This document shows, piece by piece, positions 33,920 to 45,365 of a stretch of DNA of 64,000 nt. Positions within the stretch are counted from its first letter, which is position 1; each line of letters opens with the position of its first letter. The position numbers were made by a program, and so were the translations under genes. Source of the DNA: Prinsepia uniflora (Eukaryota > Streptophyta > Magnoliopsida > Rosales > Rosaceae); assembly GCA_032719365.1 (NCBI GenBank), contig CM064872.1, positions 21,863,758-21,927,757 on the forward strand. Reading direction: 5' to 3'. Below the pieces are notes generated by a model. It ran no database searches and was not told the origin of the DNA. It saw only the letters and a list, made by a program, of their open reading frames with translations.

Positions 33920-36900
33920 TGACAAGACCCATCCCAATCCCCCCGGGATTACCATGTAATGTGCCCTGCTCCCGTCCAACAAGGGGTGTCAGACAAGGGA
34001 TAACCAAGAGCTACTGCCCAAACGGGCCATCCAGAGTGCGCAAGGACCGATGGAGGAGGTGTGCAATGTCCCAGTCTCTGCTGCAATCGCATCCGTAATC
34101 AACCTGAAGGGCATTAAAACCAAAAGCTGTGAGTGGACAAAAACCAATAAGTTTACCCAAATACATTTACAAGACATTTATGCCCTCCAATAAAAACGTA
34201 TGCATGCCACAAAAGCCAGTAACCAAAACGTTTGCTCAACCGAGCCATTAGGGCCTTAGCCCAAAAACCGTTAACCAAAAACCAAGTGTGGGAACTCAGC
34301 CCAAAACCGTGGAATACCACCACCATACATATTAAAACCATGTGGGTCACCACCCACGACCATAATTGAACATCAATTTAAAATCCGAAACCATTTAGGG
34401 TCCCTGACCCGACATACCATTTCATAACCAATAATCCATTTTTACCACATAACACATATCCAACCAATAAGCCATTTTATTCATTAATCCATATTTTACC
34501 ATTACCATCACCAGCATCCCAGATGCTTAGCGTCCCAGACGCTAGACGTCCCTGACGTCATATCTCACAGTTTCATAAGCTACGCGTGCTGCCCGGGGTC
34601 TCTCCGGGTCCATATATCTGACATCCCTGATGTCTGACGTCCCTGACGTCAATCATAGCAATCCTGCTCCTGAGTCATCATACGGTCCGGCTGCTCCGTA
34701 TAATGACCCCTCGCAGGCAATGCACCGTGACTTCCCCAGTGTCCCAGACATCTGGAGGAGACCATCATATATCCTTGTATCCAGATGGTATATGGAAAAC
34801 AGTTTTATTAAATCCTTTTATCACATCATTACCATTGGGCCCTGCCCGAAATTTCCATAAAACCATGTAATTCCATTTAGGGTCCTTGACCCAAAATCAC
34901 CATTATAAAATATAGGGTCCCTGACCCGAAATCACATTTATTATCCAACTGGGCCTCATGCCCGATTTTATAAACCACTGGGCCCACAGCCCGATTTGTA
35001 AACCAACTGGGCCCGCAGCCCGACTTATAAACCCACTGGGCCCACGGCCCGAATTCATAAATCAACTGGGCCCCTAGCCCGATAACATAACTCAAATGGG
35101 TCTTAGCCCGATTTCATACCAACTGGGCCCCTGGCCCGATTTCATTAACCAACTGGGCCCCCGGCCCGATTTCAAATGGACTCCAAGTCCGAAATTTCCA
35201 ACATAATTGGGCCTCAAGCCCGAGTTCATATTTCCAATTTCAAAACCATTTCATCACATTATATCCAAGTCATAAATATGGAAAATCCATGTAAAACCGG
35301 AAACCTCGATTTACGTGTAAGCACGTAAATCGCCTCGAAATACGTGAAACCGTACAATTTACCAACAACCAAACTAACATCATACAATCACAATCATAAT
35401 CCATGTAAAACATTTAAGCATGCATAGAATTTATAAAACCAAAGTCCACTCACAGACCGTTTTAACCGTGTGCCTTGATACGCGTGCCTCCGGCCCTCCC
35501 GGGCCACACCACTATCACCCGGACTCCCAATCCTGTCCAAATCACATTAGAGGGTTACTAACCTCATTATTAACATCCTATCAAAGTCCCGTAATTTTCC
35601 CGAATTTTTACTTATTTTTAAACTTAATTAAAAACCTTCGGACATCCCGAACAATATCGAGACGGTGTCCGATCGACACGAAACCAATTCCAAAATGTCC
35701 GTTACATTAAATAGGACAGAAGTCATGTTGACCTCACCTCGATGTGCCCACGCGCCGCCACGCGCCGCCGTGAGTGGCTGCGCGTGAAACTCACGCGCCT
35801 GCTACAGTGTCACCAGCCCAACCCGTTTGTCTGGTAAACGGGTCCAACTCACCCGCGACACAACCCGGTTCCAATCCTGTCAATTCGATCCTAATTCCTT
35901 CAATTGATCATTCCATTAGCTTCGTTTTAAGTCCAATTATAAGTCTGTAACATCAATTACACGATAACTTACCCAAATTCCATCGATTCCACGATGAACA
36001 CGAAGAACACTCCGGTCACTGTTCAATCATGGGATTCCTTCAATCTCGATTGATTTCCCTAAATTGGTTCAACCAGAAGCATCAGTGGACCACGAGGAAC
36101 GATTCCCCCACATCAATTTCGTCGTTTGATCAGTAAATGATCACGACTCAAGTACGAACACCGTCCACTGTGCAACCATGGAGTTTCGTCGATCTCAGCC
36201 GGTTTCCTTCAATTGATGATCCCAGAAGCATCGTGGGATCATGAGAAATCATTTCCCCCATAACAACTGAGTCAATCACAGCCCCAAACTCCACGACTCA
36301 GCCTCGATTTCTTCCTCTGTCACCAAGCTCGATCAGAGCCAAAACGGCACCATTCCTTCTCGTTTTTGATGTGGATCGACTCGTCACAACCTCAGGAAGA
36401 TGTTTGTAACCTCCAATTCGATCATCACAGCCCAATTCCTTCAATTCGGATTTTCCCTCTCATTTTCCCGAAATCAAAAATCCAAAATTCAACACTCTCA
36501 CAACCCTCGTGTTTCCCCGTTAATTCCCTCATCTTAGTCTCCCATTTTCTCACAAGAACAGCAGAAGAAGGGAGCCAATTCTCCCTCATCCGAATCCCAC
36601 ATTTTGTGCACGGTTTAGGAACAAAGAGGAGAAAATTAGGGGAAATGGTGGATTAGATGATGATGATGTTTGGAGGTAAACAAGGAGCTGGAAACAAGGG
36701 ATGGGTGACACTTGTCACTCATCCAGGTGTGTAGGGTCAACGGTCACTATTCATTATTATATTATTATTTTAATCCCGGCCTCGGTTCGTTAGTTCGTTT
36801 CCTTGACCATAACGTCGTCGTCGGAACTCCGATTTCGGCATGCCGCCTGTCGTTGGATTCGTAACGACGATACCTACGTAACGGTCCTTGGCCCTCGCCC

Positions 36901-37231
36901 ATCGGACCTCCCGATCAAAAGTCAACATTTGGCCCCTAATAAGCCAAATTACCAAAATGCCCCTCAACTTCTGAACACCATAACTTTCTCTACGAATGTC
37001 GGAATCGAACGTGCCACCTGTCTATGAACGCGTGACGTCCCGAACTACGTCACGGTCATCGGTCAAAGTCCGTTTGACCGCCCGAACAAAAAGTCAACAT
37101 TTTGCCCACGACTAGGGGCAAAACGGTCATTTTGCACATTTTGTCCGATTCCGCCCTACCAACCACCGTTCAACCTCACTAATCGAGATTAGTCACTAAA
37201 CTAATCCCGGAATTCGGGACGGGTCGTTACA
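33920..37231 (-). repeat. Family-C 5' LTR
   Basis: The 3,312-bp LTR matches 27434-30759 with scattered single-base changes, and ends GACGGGTCGTTACA. Its hairpin arrays lie at 34513-34650 and 34836-35221. The bracket repeats and the TGACGT pair are conserved. Confidence 0.92.
37032..37053. promoter_or_regulatory. Inverted TGACGT pair in LTR
   Basis: GTGACGT, 8-bp spacer, ACGTCAC. A nearby base differs from the partner LTR (GAACGCG against GAACTCG), but the palindrome arms are unchanged. Confidence 0.5.
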
Positions 37232-37345
37232 TCCTGAAACAGCCTTCTCTGATTCGGTGGGCGTCCACCGAAACGCCTAGGCAACAGTCTGCCGCATTGA
37301 CCAATGGTTGACCAAGCAATTTGGCTCCCCAAATTCGGTAGTTGA

Positions 37346-37508
37346 CCACCGAAAAGTCCTCCTGAAGCTTAATTCCAAGTTTTGTCCATTTTTTGTATAA
37401 TTCCAACTTCGTTCCACACCTATTCTCCACCGAAAAGTCCTCTTGAAGCTTAATTCCAAGTTTTTGTCCATTTTTTGTATAATTCCAACTTCGTTCCACA
37501 CCTATTCT
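37346..37508 (+). repeat. 81-bp direct tandem duplication
   Basis: The unit starting CCACCGAAAAGTCC occurs at 37346-37426 and again at 37427-37508. The second copy has one extra T and one C-to-T change. It sits upstream of the TATA box of the Athila-like LTR, so it could duplicate upstream promoter sequence. Confidence 0.9.
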
Positions 37509-37672
37509 CCACATTGTGTAAGGATTTTAGTCTTATTTCCTTTTATATTATTATTTTCAATCCCTTTACTTGTAGGAAAGGTTTTTAATTATATTTCTTA
37601 ATTGTTTAGGAAGCCTTTTCCTTATAGAATTTAATTGTAAACTTCTATTTGTATGAAGATTAATAATTCTCC

Positions 37673-37680
37673 TATAAATA
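37673..37680 (+). promoter_or_regulatory. TATA box of Athila-like LTR
   Basis: TATAAATA within CTCCTATAAATAGAGG, a classic plant TATA context. The homologous minus-strand LTR has CTATAAATAA at 48511-48520. Confidence 0.55.
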
Positions 37681-37879
37681 GAGGTACTAGGGTTTATGTA
37701 AAGGGGGTTCGAGATTTTAGGAGGTTTGAATACATTCAGAAATAATAAGAGCGAAATAATTTTGTCTTTTATTTTATAATTTCTTTTATTTTGTAGTTTG
37801 TTTTTAAGTTTGGGCTTCTTACAGCCCTAGCCATGTTAGTTTGTTAATTAGATTTTTGGCTCTTGATTTTGATTATTAT

Positions 37880-40671
37880 TGTCAGGACCCACCCCTAATC
37901 CCCCGGGATTAAGGGCTAAATCCTGCTCCCGTCTAACTTATGCTTGACACGAAAGCTAAACCAACGTCCAACCTCCACGTGACACGTAAGTTGGACAAGG
38001 GATTTCCAAAACGAACCGTTTAACCGTACCGGACTTCCCAGAGCGCGTAGACTCTACTGTGGATCGCGTGTGTGATGTCTCCGTCTCTCTCGACCCACAG
38101 CCCGCACCGCAACAACCTGGAGGGTATCAAAAACTTGAAAAGACTGTGAGTGGACAAAAATAAAGTATAATTTAGATAACAGTTAAATAAAATATAAGTA
38201 CATTTTTACCCTTCACGCAAGACCAATGCATGCATATCACTTCACATTATGAAACTATTCATATCAAAACCATTAATGAAAACCATTATCGAAAACCCGA
38301 ATCAAATTCGTTATTCAAATCCAGGCCTCAGCCTCAATTCACAAGCAATCTCAAATACGGGAACTCAGTCCCAAAACTTATCAAATCCAATTCATCCGGG
38401 CCACTGCTCAAAAAATTTGAAAACCAGTGAAAAACATCAATCATACAAGTTTGCTGGATTTCAAGTGCGCCCGAGTCTTTAAACTCAAAACTATGCGCAA
38501 TAACTAGGCCTTCCCGGGATGTCAACGAGTCTTTAAACTTAAAACACAATCACAGGCCTCGGGAGGTATCATAACCGAGTCTTTAAACTCAAAATATATC
38601 AATCCAGGGCCCTTCCCCCGTCAATCAATCCGAGTCTTTAAACTCAAAACCAGATCGAGCGATATTTCTTTTCTTTTCCGGGTCTTTAAACCCAAAATCG
38701 TTTTTCAAGCAACGGTGAAAACCATAGAAAAATCCTTATCCGAATCCGCAACAATGATTCCGTAAGCCGGCATCCAGAACCACTGTCCCGAACCCAAATC
38801 CAGATTTCCTTTCCACATCTTGAAAACCAAATCATTAAAACCATGGTTAAATCGCAAGATCAATCGAACATTGTAAAACGTGCAATTTCGTTATAATCTC
38901 GAAAACCGTGCAAAACCGTAAATCATCAAGATCATAAATCAAATCATAGAATCACGTATAGAAAACATATAAAACATATATACATGCATCATACGTTTGA
39001 AAGCAAAGTCCACACACAGACCATTCCGACGTCGCCTCGATACGCGCGTACTTATACCGTTCCTGGCCATTCTGCTATCCTCGGCTTGCCCGAACCTATC
39101 CAAATGTCATACTAAGGTCACTAACTATTTCACGATAGTCATACTAAAGCCGCATAATTTTTCCGTATTTTTAACTATTTTTAACGGAGGCCTAAAACCT
39201 TCGAACATCCCAAAAACTATCGAGACGATGTCCGATCGACTCGAAACCAATCTCAAAATGTTTGTCACATCAAATACTTTAAAAGTCATGTTGGAACCAT
39301 CCTCGAAATACGTGCCATGCGCCCACACGAGCCGCCTAAAGGGGCTGCACGTGGTCCTCAAACACTGTTCATCTTAACCCTCTGTTAATCCCGGTTTGAC
39401 CGAACCGCCGCAGGCGGTTCTCATCCAATTTTCCATCTTTTTCATTCGTTTTAACATCATTATTGTTGTCCTAATCTATCCAGTTGTTCTAGCTATTAAA
39501 AACACAAAAATACTGATAAGGAAGTACCTCCTCGATCGATCGATCAATCAACCATCAAATTGTCTCTTCGCTGTTTCCAAGTCCCAGGTCATTTCTATGC
39601 CTAATGTCCAGTCCTTTAGTTTTCTGTTGGTGTCCAAACTCTCGTCCAAAGAGCCAATTCGAAAATCAAGCATCAACATCCAAGTTGCCATTTCCAAACC
39701 GAACCAAAAGTTTCAAGGGAATAGCACTTACCAGGCATTTCTGGCCGTACAAACAGGCTCAAACTGTTGCTTATGACCTTAACTACACTTCCCAGCTAAC
39801 CACCTCGATCCCTAGGCCTTGAATCAAAACTCCAAATTCAAACATAGAATAGGGGACTTTCTCGGTTTTCCTCAATTACCACCGTCGTCCTCCGCCGTAG
39901 AACCTCGCCGTGACCACCTATCGTCTCAGCACGGCCTCTGTTCCAACTTTCCTTCATACCCCCTCATCATCTGATCAAGTTTTGAGGAGGTTGGGGTTCC
40001 ACGATCATCCTGGGCTCTGTTTCCCTCTGTTTTGTACAGCCACACACACACACCGTGCTCAATTTTAAAACCAATTGAGGCTTCTACACCCATCCAGGTC
40101 CAACCAGGTGTCCAAAACCTGGTGGACACACTAATCTAGTGCGGCCAAGTGTCCCCTGCTTACTGGGCACTAATCCCAAGGTACCAAAAGACCATTTTGC
40201 CCCTAAATGTCCAAATTACCATTTTACCCTTCATTAATCTAGACCCGTAACTAAACCGTCTTATGTCGGATGACGGCGTGCCGCCTATCATTGTACTCAC
40301 GACATCGAGACCTTCCTAACGATCCTCGAATTTCGTGAAAAACGTTTGCCACGTAAAAAGTCAACAATTCCCCTCTTTTTATCCTTATTACGAAAATGCC
40401 CTCGACCTTCCGAACATCATAACTTTTCCCTCGAATGTCGGAATCGGACGTGCCACCTGTCTATGAACTCGTGACGTTCCGGACTACGTCACGGTCCTCT
40501 GTCAAAGTCCATTTGATCGTCCGAACTAAAAGTCAACTATTTGCCCAATTCTAGGGGGATAATCGTCATTTCGCACCATCCGCTCGAACGCATCCAAATA
40601 ATCATCGATTAACTTTACTAATCCGTCATTAACAACTAATCTAATCCCGATTTCCTGGACGGGTCGTTACA
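37880..40671 (-). repeat. Solo LTR (family-A-like) with ATTAT duplication
   Basis: The 2,792-bp LTR runs from TGTCAGGACCC to GACGGGTCGTTACA. The duplication ATTAT lies at 37875-37879 and 40672-40676. It has the GAGTCTTTAAACTC array (38472-38692), the bracket repeats (38144-38155; 39008-39019 with one mismatch) and the TGACGT pair (40471-40492). No internal region remains, as expected after LTR-LTR recombination. Confidence 0.9.
40471..40492. promoter_or_regulatory. Inverted TGACGT pair in LTR
   Basis: GTGACGT, 8-bp spacer, ACGTCAC, about 180 bp from the LTR start in the minus reading. Confidence 0.5.
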
Positions 40672-40806
40672 ATTATGCATGCTGAATTTGTTAGATTACT
40701 GCAAGCTGACATGATGGTCCTTCAAGAAATTACATCAACAATTATATACACACAAGTTGGCTAAGTTCATAAGCATAAATTGAGTTCATGAAGCACAATT
40801 TTATCC
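40672..40806. repeat. Athila-like LTR ends meeting in opposite orientation
   Basis: Up to about 40690 the sequence continues the plus-oriented LTR. From about 40687 to 40806 it aligns directly with 48014-48131 of the minus-oriented LTR (ACTGCAAG ... GAGTTCATGAAGCAC). The two pieces come from adjoining parts of the same LTR but face opposite ways, so this is a small inversion or fold-back junction. Confidence 0.6.
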
Positions 40807-41213
40807 AATACCCTCTCATGATTCGCCCTTTCTCTCTCAGGCTATCGCCTTCATGGTGTTTTTCTTTTTTAGCCTTCCTCCACTGAACCTCCAAAATACC
40901 CACACACTTCATATATGAATAGACTAAGTCAATGGAAGAGATAAATGAGGGAAAACACCAGAGTTCTCTAGGTAAGTGTCACCATCACACAATATCTTAC
41001 CAAAATACCCTCTATGCCAAAATTCATACGATCTCTTATTTCAGCATGTCCCCTGTCAACGGACCCATAATTCTGAGGCCTACGTGATGGTCCACATGAA
41101 ACGTCCAAAAAGTGTCCAAGTTAAAAAGTTAATATTTGACCTTTCAAGAAAAAAATCATCAATATCCTTTTTCTTTTCCAGATTCACTTTTCTTGAATTT
41201 TTGGGTCGTTACA
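40807..41213 (-). repeat. LTR remnant of a chromovirus-like element
   Basis: The right end reads TTTTTGGGTCGTTACA, the standard terminus of the LTR superfamily in this window. It is immediately followed by a polypurine-tract complement. The CACGTAGG-like block and the TCAACGGACC block are diverged, and the TGACGT pair is lost. The left part is truncated. Confidence 0.6.
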
Positions 41214-43100
41214 ATGTACACCCCTTAAAAAAAAATTATCCTCAAAATTTAAATAACAAGTGACACTAATCAAGAATGCAAAAGTAATTCAGGAATAAAA
41301 TCACTGGTAATAGAAAGGGTAACTTCGGTAGTTTTGACGGGAACACTTCTTGAATTTTCGCACTTTACTATTATACTTCGAGAACTAATTCGTCGTTCTT
41401 AGACTAGTCATTTGTTGAAATATGAAAAGTAACCTCTCATTCAGATAAGACTGATCCCGAGTTCCTATATATTTTACTAGTCTTGTCAACAAACCTTTTT
41501 GCATAATTTTCCATGAAAAAAATCCTTTCTTACTAGAAAAAAAGAATTAACTGATTTAATTTTTCCATAATCACATCAAGTCAACTACGCAGCCAAAATC
41601 AATATCAACAGCTCAACCAAACAAGCCTTGATACTCGAATACCAATATTGATAATCAATATGCATAAGCAACCTGGGGAAACACACGGGGCACCATCTGG
41701 GTCACGCCTTTAATCTCTTCACATCCTTTAGGATTTGGCCTCTACCGGCTGAGTATAACCAATCATCAATTCAAGAAATAGTTACAGTGAATAACATTAT
41801 TACACGTAGGTTAGTACTCTGAACATCAGTCGTCTAGAAATAATTAAAATATAGTCACCTTGAGCTATGGTCGTCTAGAAACTCCTTTAGCTTTAACCAT
41901 CTGGGAACCACTTTAATAATACAACTCATTGATTATGTCACACAAGCATTACAATCGAATACAAATCCCTGGCTCATAGTCCAAATCAAAACATTACCAA
42001 ATTAGGGTCGTACTTAAGTACTATTGGTTAAAGTATCATGAAATATTTGTTCCCCAAACCACACAAAACTTATTTAATATAAATACTTGACATGATACCA
42101 AGCTCATAATTGAAACGACAAGTCTAACATAATAACTTGAGTTTCTTTCCAATATAAACCTCTACAGATTGCGCCTCAAACCTTAAGGTCACTCAAAACT
42201 CAATAGACTGGTGTTTCAATACATGTGAGTCAACATGAAACACATCATGAACTTGAAAGAGTTATGGGTTAATGCCAATCCATAAGTTGTTGGGCTTATC
42301 TCTTAATAATTTCATATGGCCCAAGACAACAGGGACTCAATTTCCCACATTTATCAAATCGAATAATACTCATATCACATTTTCCAAGATCTAGATGGTT
42401 CTATCAAACTAGCCGTCTGTCTGTGGGAAAAAAAGAAATGCTAAAATAAAACCCCGTTTCAAAAGAATTCCGCTAGAATCTCGATAAATTCCTTGGATCT
42501 CGGTCAAATATAATTGACTTTGATATTTTGTGTAATCTACTAGTCTTATCAATAAACTATTTAACATATTATTTCATGTAAGAATCTTCTTTTACTGATA
42601 AGAGGTAGTCTGATTTGTTAATCTATCTACAATCATGCATACCTCATAATCACTTTTCTGGATCCATAGAAGTTGAAATGTAAAATGTATTATCAAGTAA
42701 ATCTTATTTTATTCAAGAATCGGAAACAACTGCTAAGTTGTGTACGACTTCTACCCTTCAGCCTTTTATCTGTTGGCATATCAAGATGTTATGTTGGCTT
42801 CCTTTGGACAATATTCGATAGTGAACTCATAATTCTTAACCAAGTCTACTCACCTCTGTTTTCACATGTTGTCACAGGTATAGGTCTTTTGGGTGAATAA
42901 ATACTTTAGACTCTTATGATCCATAAAAATCCTGCACTTCTCTTCATAAAGATTGTACTTTCATATCTTTAATGAGACTACTACTGTTGCCAGCTCCAAG
43001 CCATATGCGACATAGTCCAACCCATAAGGTGTTAATTGTCTGAAAGCATAGGTAATAACCTTTTTATATCAAGACCTCAATAGTTTTATAAACATATATG
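41214..43100 (-). pseudogene. Chromovirus-like gypsy pol remnant (RNase H and integrase end)
   Basis: The minus strand reads, in order, an RNase H relic (about 43075-42880) and an integrase tail (about 42345-42295). The RNase H relic has an ITYAFRQL-like start, ELATVV and DHKSLKYLFTQK. The integrase tail has KLSP followed by LGPYEII. The polypurine tract AAGGGGTGTACAT follows at the LTR. This order is that of Ty3/gypsy. Stops and frameshifts are many, and most of RT and Gag is absent. The text between motifs is too diverged to assign. Confidence 0.65.
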
Positions 43101-43584
43101 CATATAGTGAAACATAAACAAACAAGTAATCCAGTTTCAAATCACACAAATCATAGACTATGAGACCACAGCAATCATAAAACACTCTTAAACAACCCAT
43201 AACCCTCAACACCAGTGAATCTAAGTGGCTACCTCATGGTCATAATTGGTAACTTCCGTACGCTCTTTACAACAACATAATGTAATACATTTAGTGGCTC
43301 AATATCTAATCCGTGAACCATTTAATTTAGGGGTTTCGTTTCCTTCAGCATTCCCCGGGTTCAGAACTTTTTCCTTCACTCCCATTTTCATCTTCCTCAT
43401 CAAAACTTTATCTGATATTGACTTTGATTGAACCCAATTGGTTACTAACTCAGTCTTACTAGCTTGGGGAAGGGGTTCTTTGCTAATTCTGTCAACCAAC
43501 ACCTTGTTAGGATGCCTAAAATCTTTCGGTAGGTGAGCACTAGATGGCGAGAAGGAACTTGGTGGATGCATACTGAAGCAAGTG
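43101..43584. other. Unassigned repeat-derived stretch
   Basis: A 90-codon minus-strand reading frame (43299-43571) is moderately rich in Lys, Ser and Pro and has no motif that I recognise. It lies between a pol remnant and an LTR fragment, so it is probably element debris. I do not call a gene. Confidence 0.3.
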
Positions 43585-43944
43585 TTAGGAGGGTCGGTGC
43601 ACGCTCACCGATCAGGTGTTCAAGAAATCAGTAACGTGCTCTGAAATGTTCATCTGTAGTTCAACAGGCGGCCACCGATACTGTTCTTAGGCTGTTGGGA
43701 TTGGTTTGGTAGCATGCTACCGAATTTCCTTGCCCTTTTTGGTGGCTTTCCTTCATTCGATCATAACGTTTTCAATATAACACCGATTGAGGTGATTCTT
43801 TCGCCTAAATTCTTGTAATTACATGCTTAATCCAACTCTGCAAATTTCTCACAAAATATGTTATTTTATCTTATTGTTTGGTATTTAAACATTAAAAGAT
43901 AAACATAAAGGGTATAAAAATGATGCTTAATTCAAGGCTTATCA
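43585..43944 (-). repeat. Athila-like 3' LTR, truncated
   Basis: On the minus strand it starts TGATAAGCCTTGAATTAAGC. The 5' LTR start near 49173 reads TAATAAGTCATGAATTAAGC, its diverged partner. Only about 360 bp remain. It contains the 14-bp palindrome GGTAGCATGCTACC (43708-43721) and a hairpin with arms TCGGTG and CACCGA (43594-43611). Confidence 0.55.
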
Positions 43945-44977
43945 CCGTTCAAGTAGCCGGGAAAGGTTGACTAAACAAAGCCCAAAGGAGTGCCCAAACA
44001 CAGAGAAGTCATCCATGAATACCTCAATGATGTCCTCAACCATATATAAGATGATACTCATCATACATCATTGAAAAGTGGCCAGTACATTGCATAGACC
44101 AAAAGGCATCCTCCGATAAGAGAATATTTAATAGGGGCAGGTAACGGTAGTATTTTATTGATTTTCCAGAGAAATTGGAATCTAATTATACCCATAATTT
44201 TCATCTAGGAAACAATAATGTGAATGACTTTCCAATCGCTCCAACATTAGATCAATGAAAGGAAAGGGAAAGTGATCCTTGCGGGTGGTAGTTTTGAGCT
44301 TTTGGTAATCAATGCATACTCTCCAACCGGTTTGAATCCTTTAAGGCACAAGCTCATCCTTCTCGTTCTTAACCACAATAATCCCACATTTCTTGGGCAC
44401 AAATTGTACTAGACTTACCCATTTAGATCACTAATTGGATAGATGATTCCCACATCCAAAAGTTTGAGGACCTCTTTCTTGACAACTTCCTTCATAGGCG
44501 GGTTCAATCTTCTTTGTGCCTCTCGAGAGGGCTTAGCATCATCTTTATGAAGAATCCTATGCATACACTTTGCTGGACTAATGCCTTTAATGTCAGTAAT
44601 AGTCTAACCTATGGCCATTTGATGGGTGCGAAGGACTTGAACAAGCTTGTCTTCCTTGACTTGACTCAAATTTGCCGTAATAATGACCGGGAGGGTATGT
44701 TGCTACCTAGGTAAGCATATTTGAGGTGTTTCGGGGGTGGTTTAAACTCAGGGACTGGAGGGGAAACTTTAGATGGCAACATCTTTGTGGTGGTAAGGGG
44801 CAAGGCTTCAAAGGTGACCTTATACAAGTGCACTAATGGCATGGTGTTGAGATAGAGGAGCTCGGCTATGACATTAAGGTCCAAGGTGGTCTCGAGTTTA
44901 GGGGTAATAGTGAGGGTTTTTTCAAGGGCATCTTCCACATGTGATTGCCTTAAGATCTCATGACGAAGCGTATCCAT
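43945..44977 (-). pseudogene. Athila-type gypsy reverse transcriptase remnant
   Basis: The minus strand starts with a pre-RT segment ending PPPKHLKYAYLG. It continues with KKEVLKLLDVGIIYPIS, VPKKCGIIVVKNEK, an MPFGLCN-equivalent and the catalytic FMDDFSVFG at about 44022-43993. Stops and frameshifts occur throughout. The reverse transcriptase stops at the 3' LTR just after the active site, so the rest of RT, RNase H and integrase are deleted. Confidence 0.78.
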
Positions 44978-44980
44978 AGT

Positions 44981-45365
44981 GTTTCAAGGAAAATCAATGA
45001 TAGGTTCCGTTGGATATTGTATGGTATCATGTATGGAAAAAGTACGAAGCTTGTCTAAAATCCAAATAGATACCTTTCCATTCCTCACATCAATGAGGCA
45101 TTCAATGGTGGCTAATAAGGATCTTCCAAAAATCAAAGGGGGCTCCTCATTCTTGTCAAATTTTTCCATCTTCAAAACAAAAAAATTAGCGGGGATGCAA
45201 GTGTCTCCGATTTGAACCACAACATCCTCAAGCACACCTACAAGGTTGGAAACCAAAGCATTAGACAATCGAACACATAAATGAGTAGTTTTCATCTCTC
45301 CTAAGTTGAAAGACTTGTAAATATGAAAAGGCATAATGTTAATTGAGACCCCCATTCACATAGAC
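44981..45365 (-). pseudogene. Athila-type aspartic protease remnant
   Basis: Motifs in order are GVSINIMPFHIYKSFNLGE, RLSNALVSNLVGVLEDVVVQ, FFVLKME and PPLIFGRSLLAT. These are typical of the Athila/Tat protease, including the flap and the GR-x-L-L-type ending. The codon for the catalytic Asp just before GVS is disrupted by what looks like a one-base loss near 45356, so the enzyme would be dead. Confidence 0.75.

Larger units (their letters stand above)
27434..37231 (-). mobile_element. Family-C LTR retrotransposon, complete, non-autonomous
   Basis: The element is 9,798 bp with exact duplications TCCTG at 27429-27433 and 37232-37236. Its two LTRs of about 3.3 kb look about 99% identical by eye; most of the length difference is one 15-bp gap near a GAT-rich tract (30170-30190). 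The primer site lies at 33905-33916, and a polypurine tract lies just past 30759. The internal 3.16 kb has no readable gag-pol. The gypsy-type end and primer site suggest a non-autonomous derivative mobilised by proteins of a related element. LTR similarity indicates recent insertion. Confidence 0.88.
37237..37879 (+). repeat. Athila-like LTR, plus orientation, main part
   Basis: The end of this block, from GCCCTAGCCATG through GATTATTAT, aligns with the reverse complement of the Athila-like 5' LTR around 48120-48200. A TATA box, TATAAATA, lies at 37673-37680, followed by a transcribed-leader-like AT-rich stretch. A hairpin with 8-bp arms, TTCGGTGG and CCACCGAA, lies at 37253-37272. It continues past the solo LTR at 40672. 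Confidence 0.6.

Noticed and set aside
43299..43571. A 90-codon minus-strand frame between two element remnants.
   Set aside because: It matches no domain that I recognise and is flanked by degenerate retrotransposon sequence. It is noted only as unassigned.
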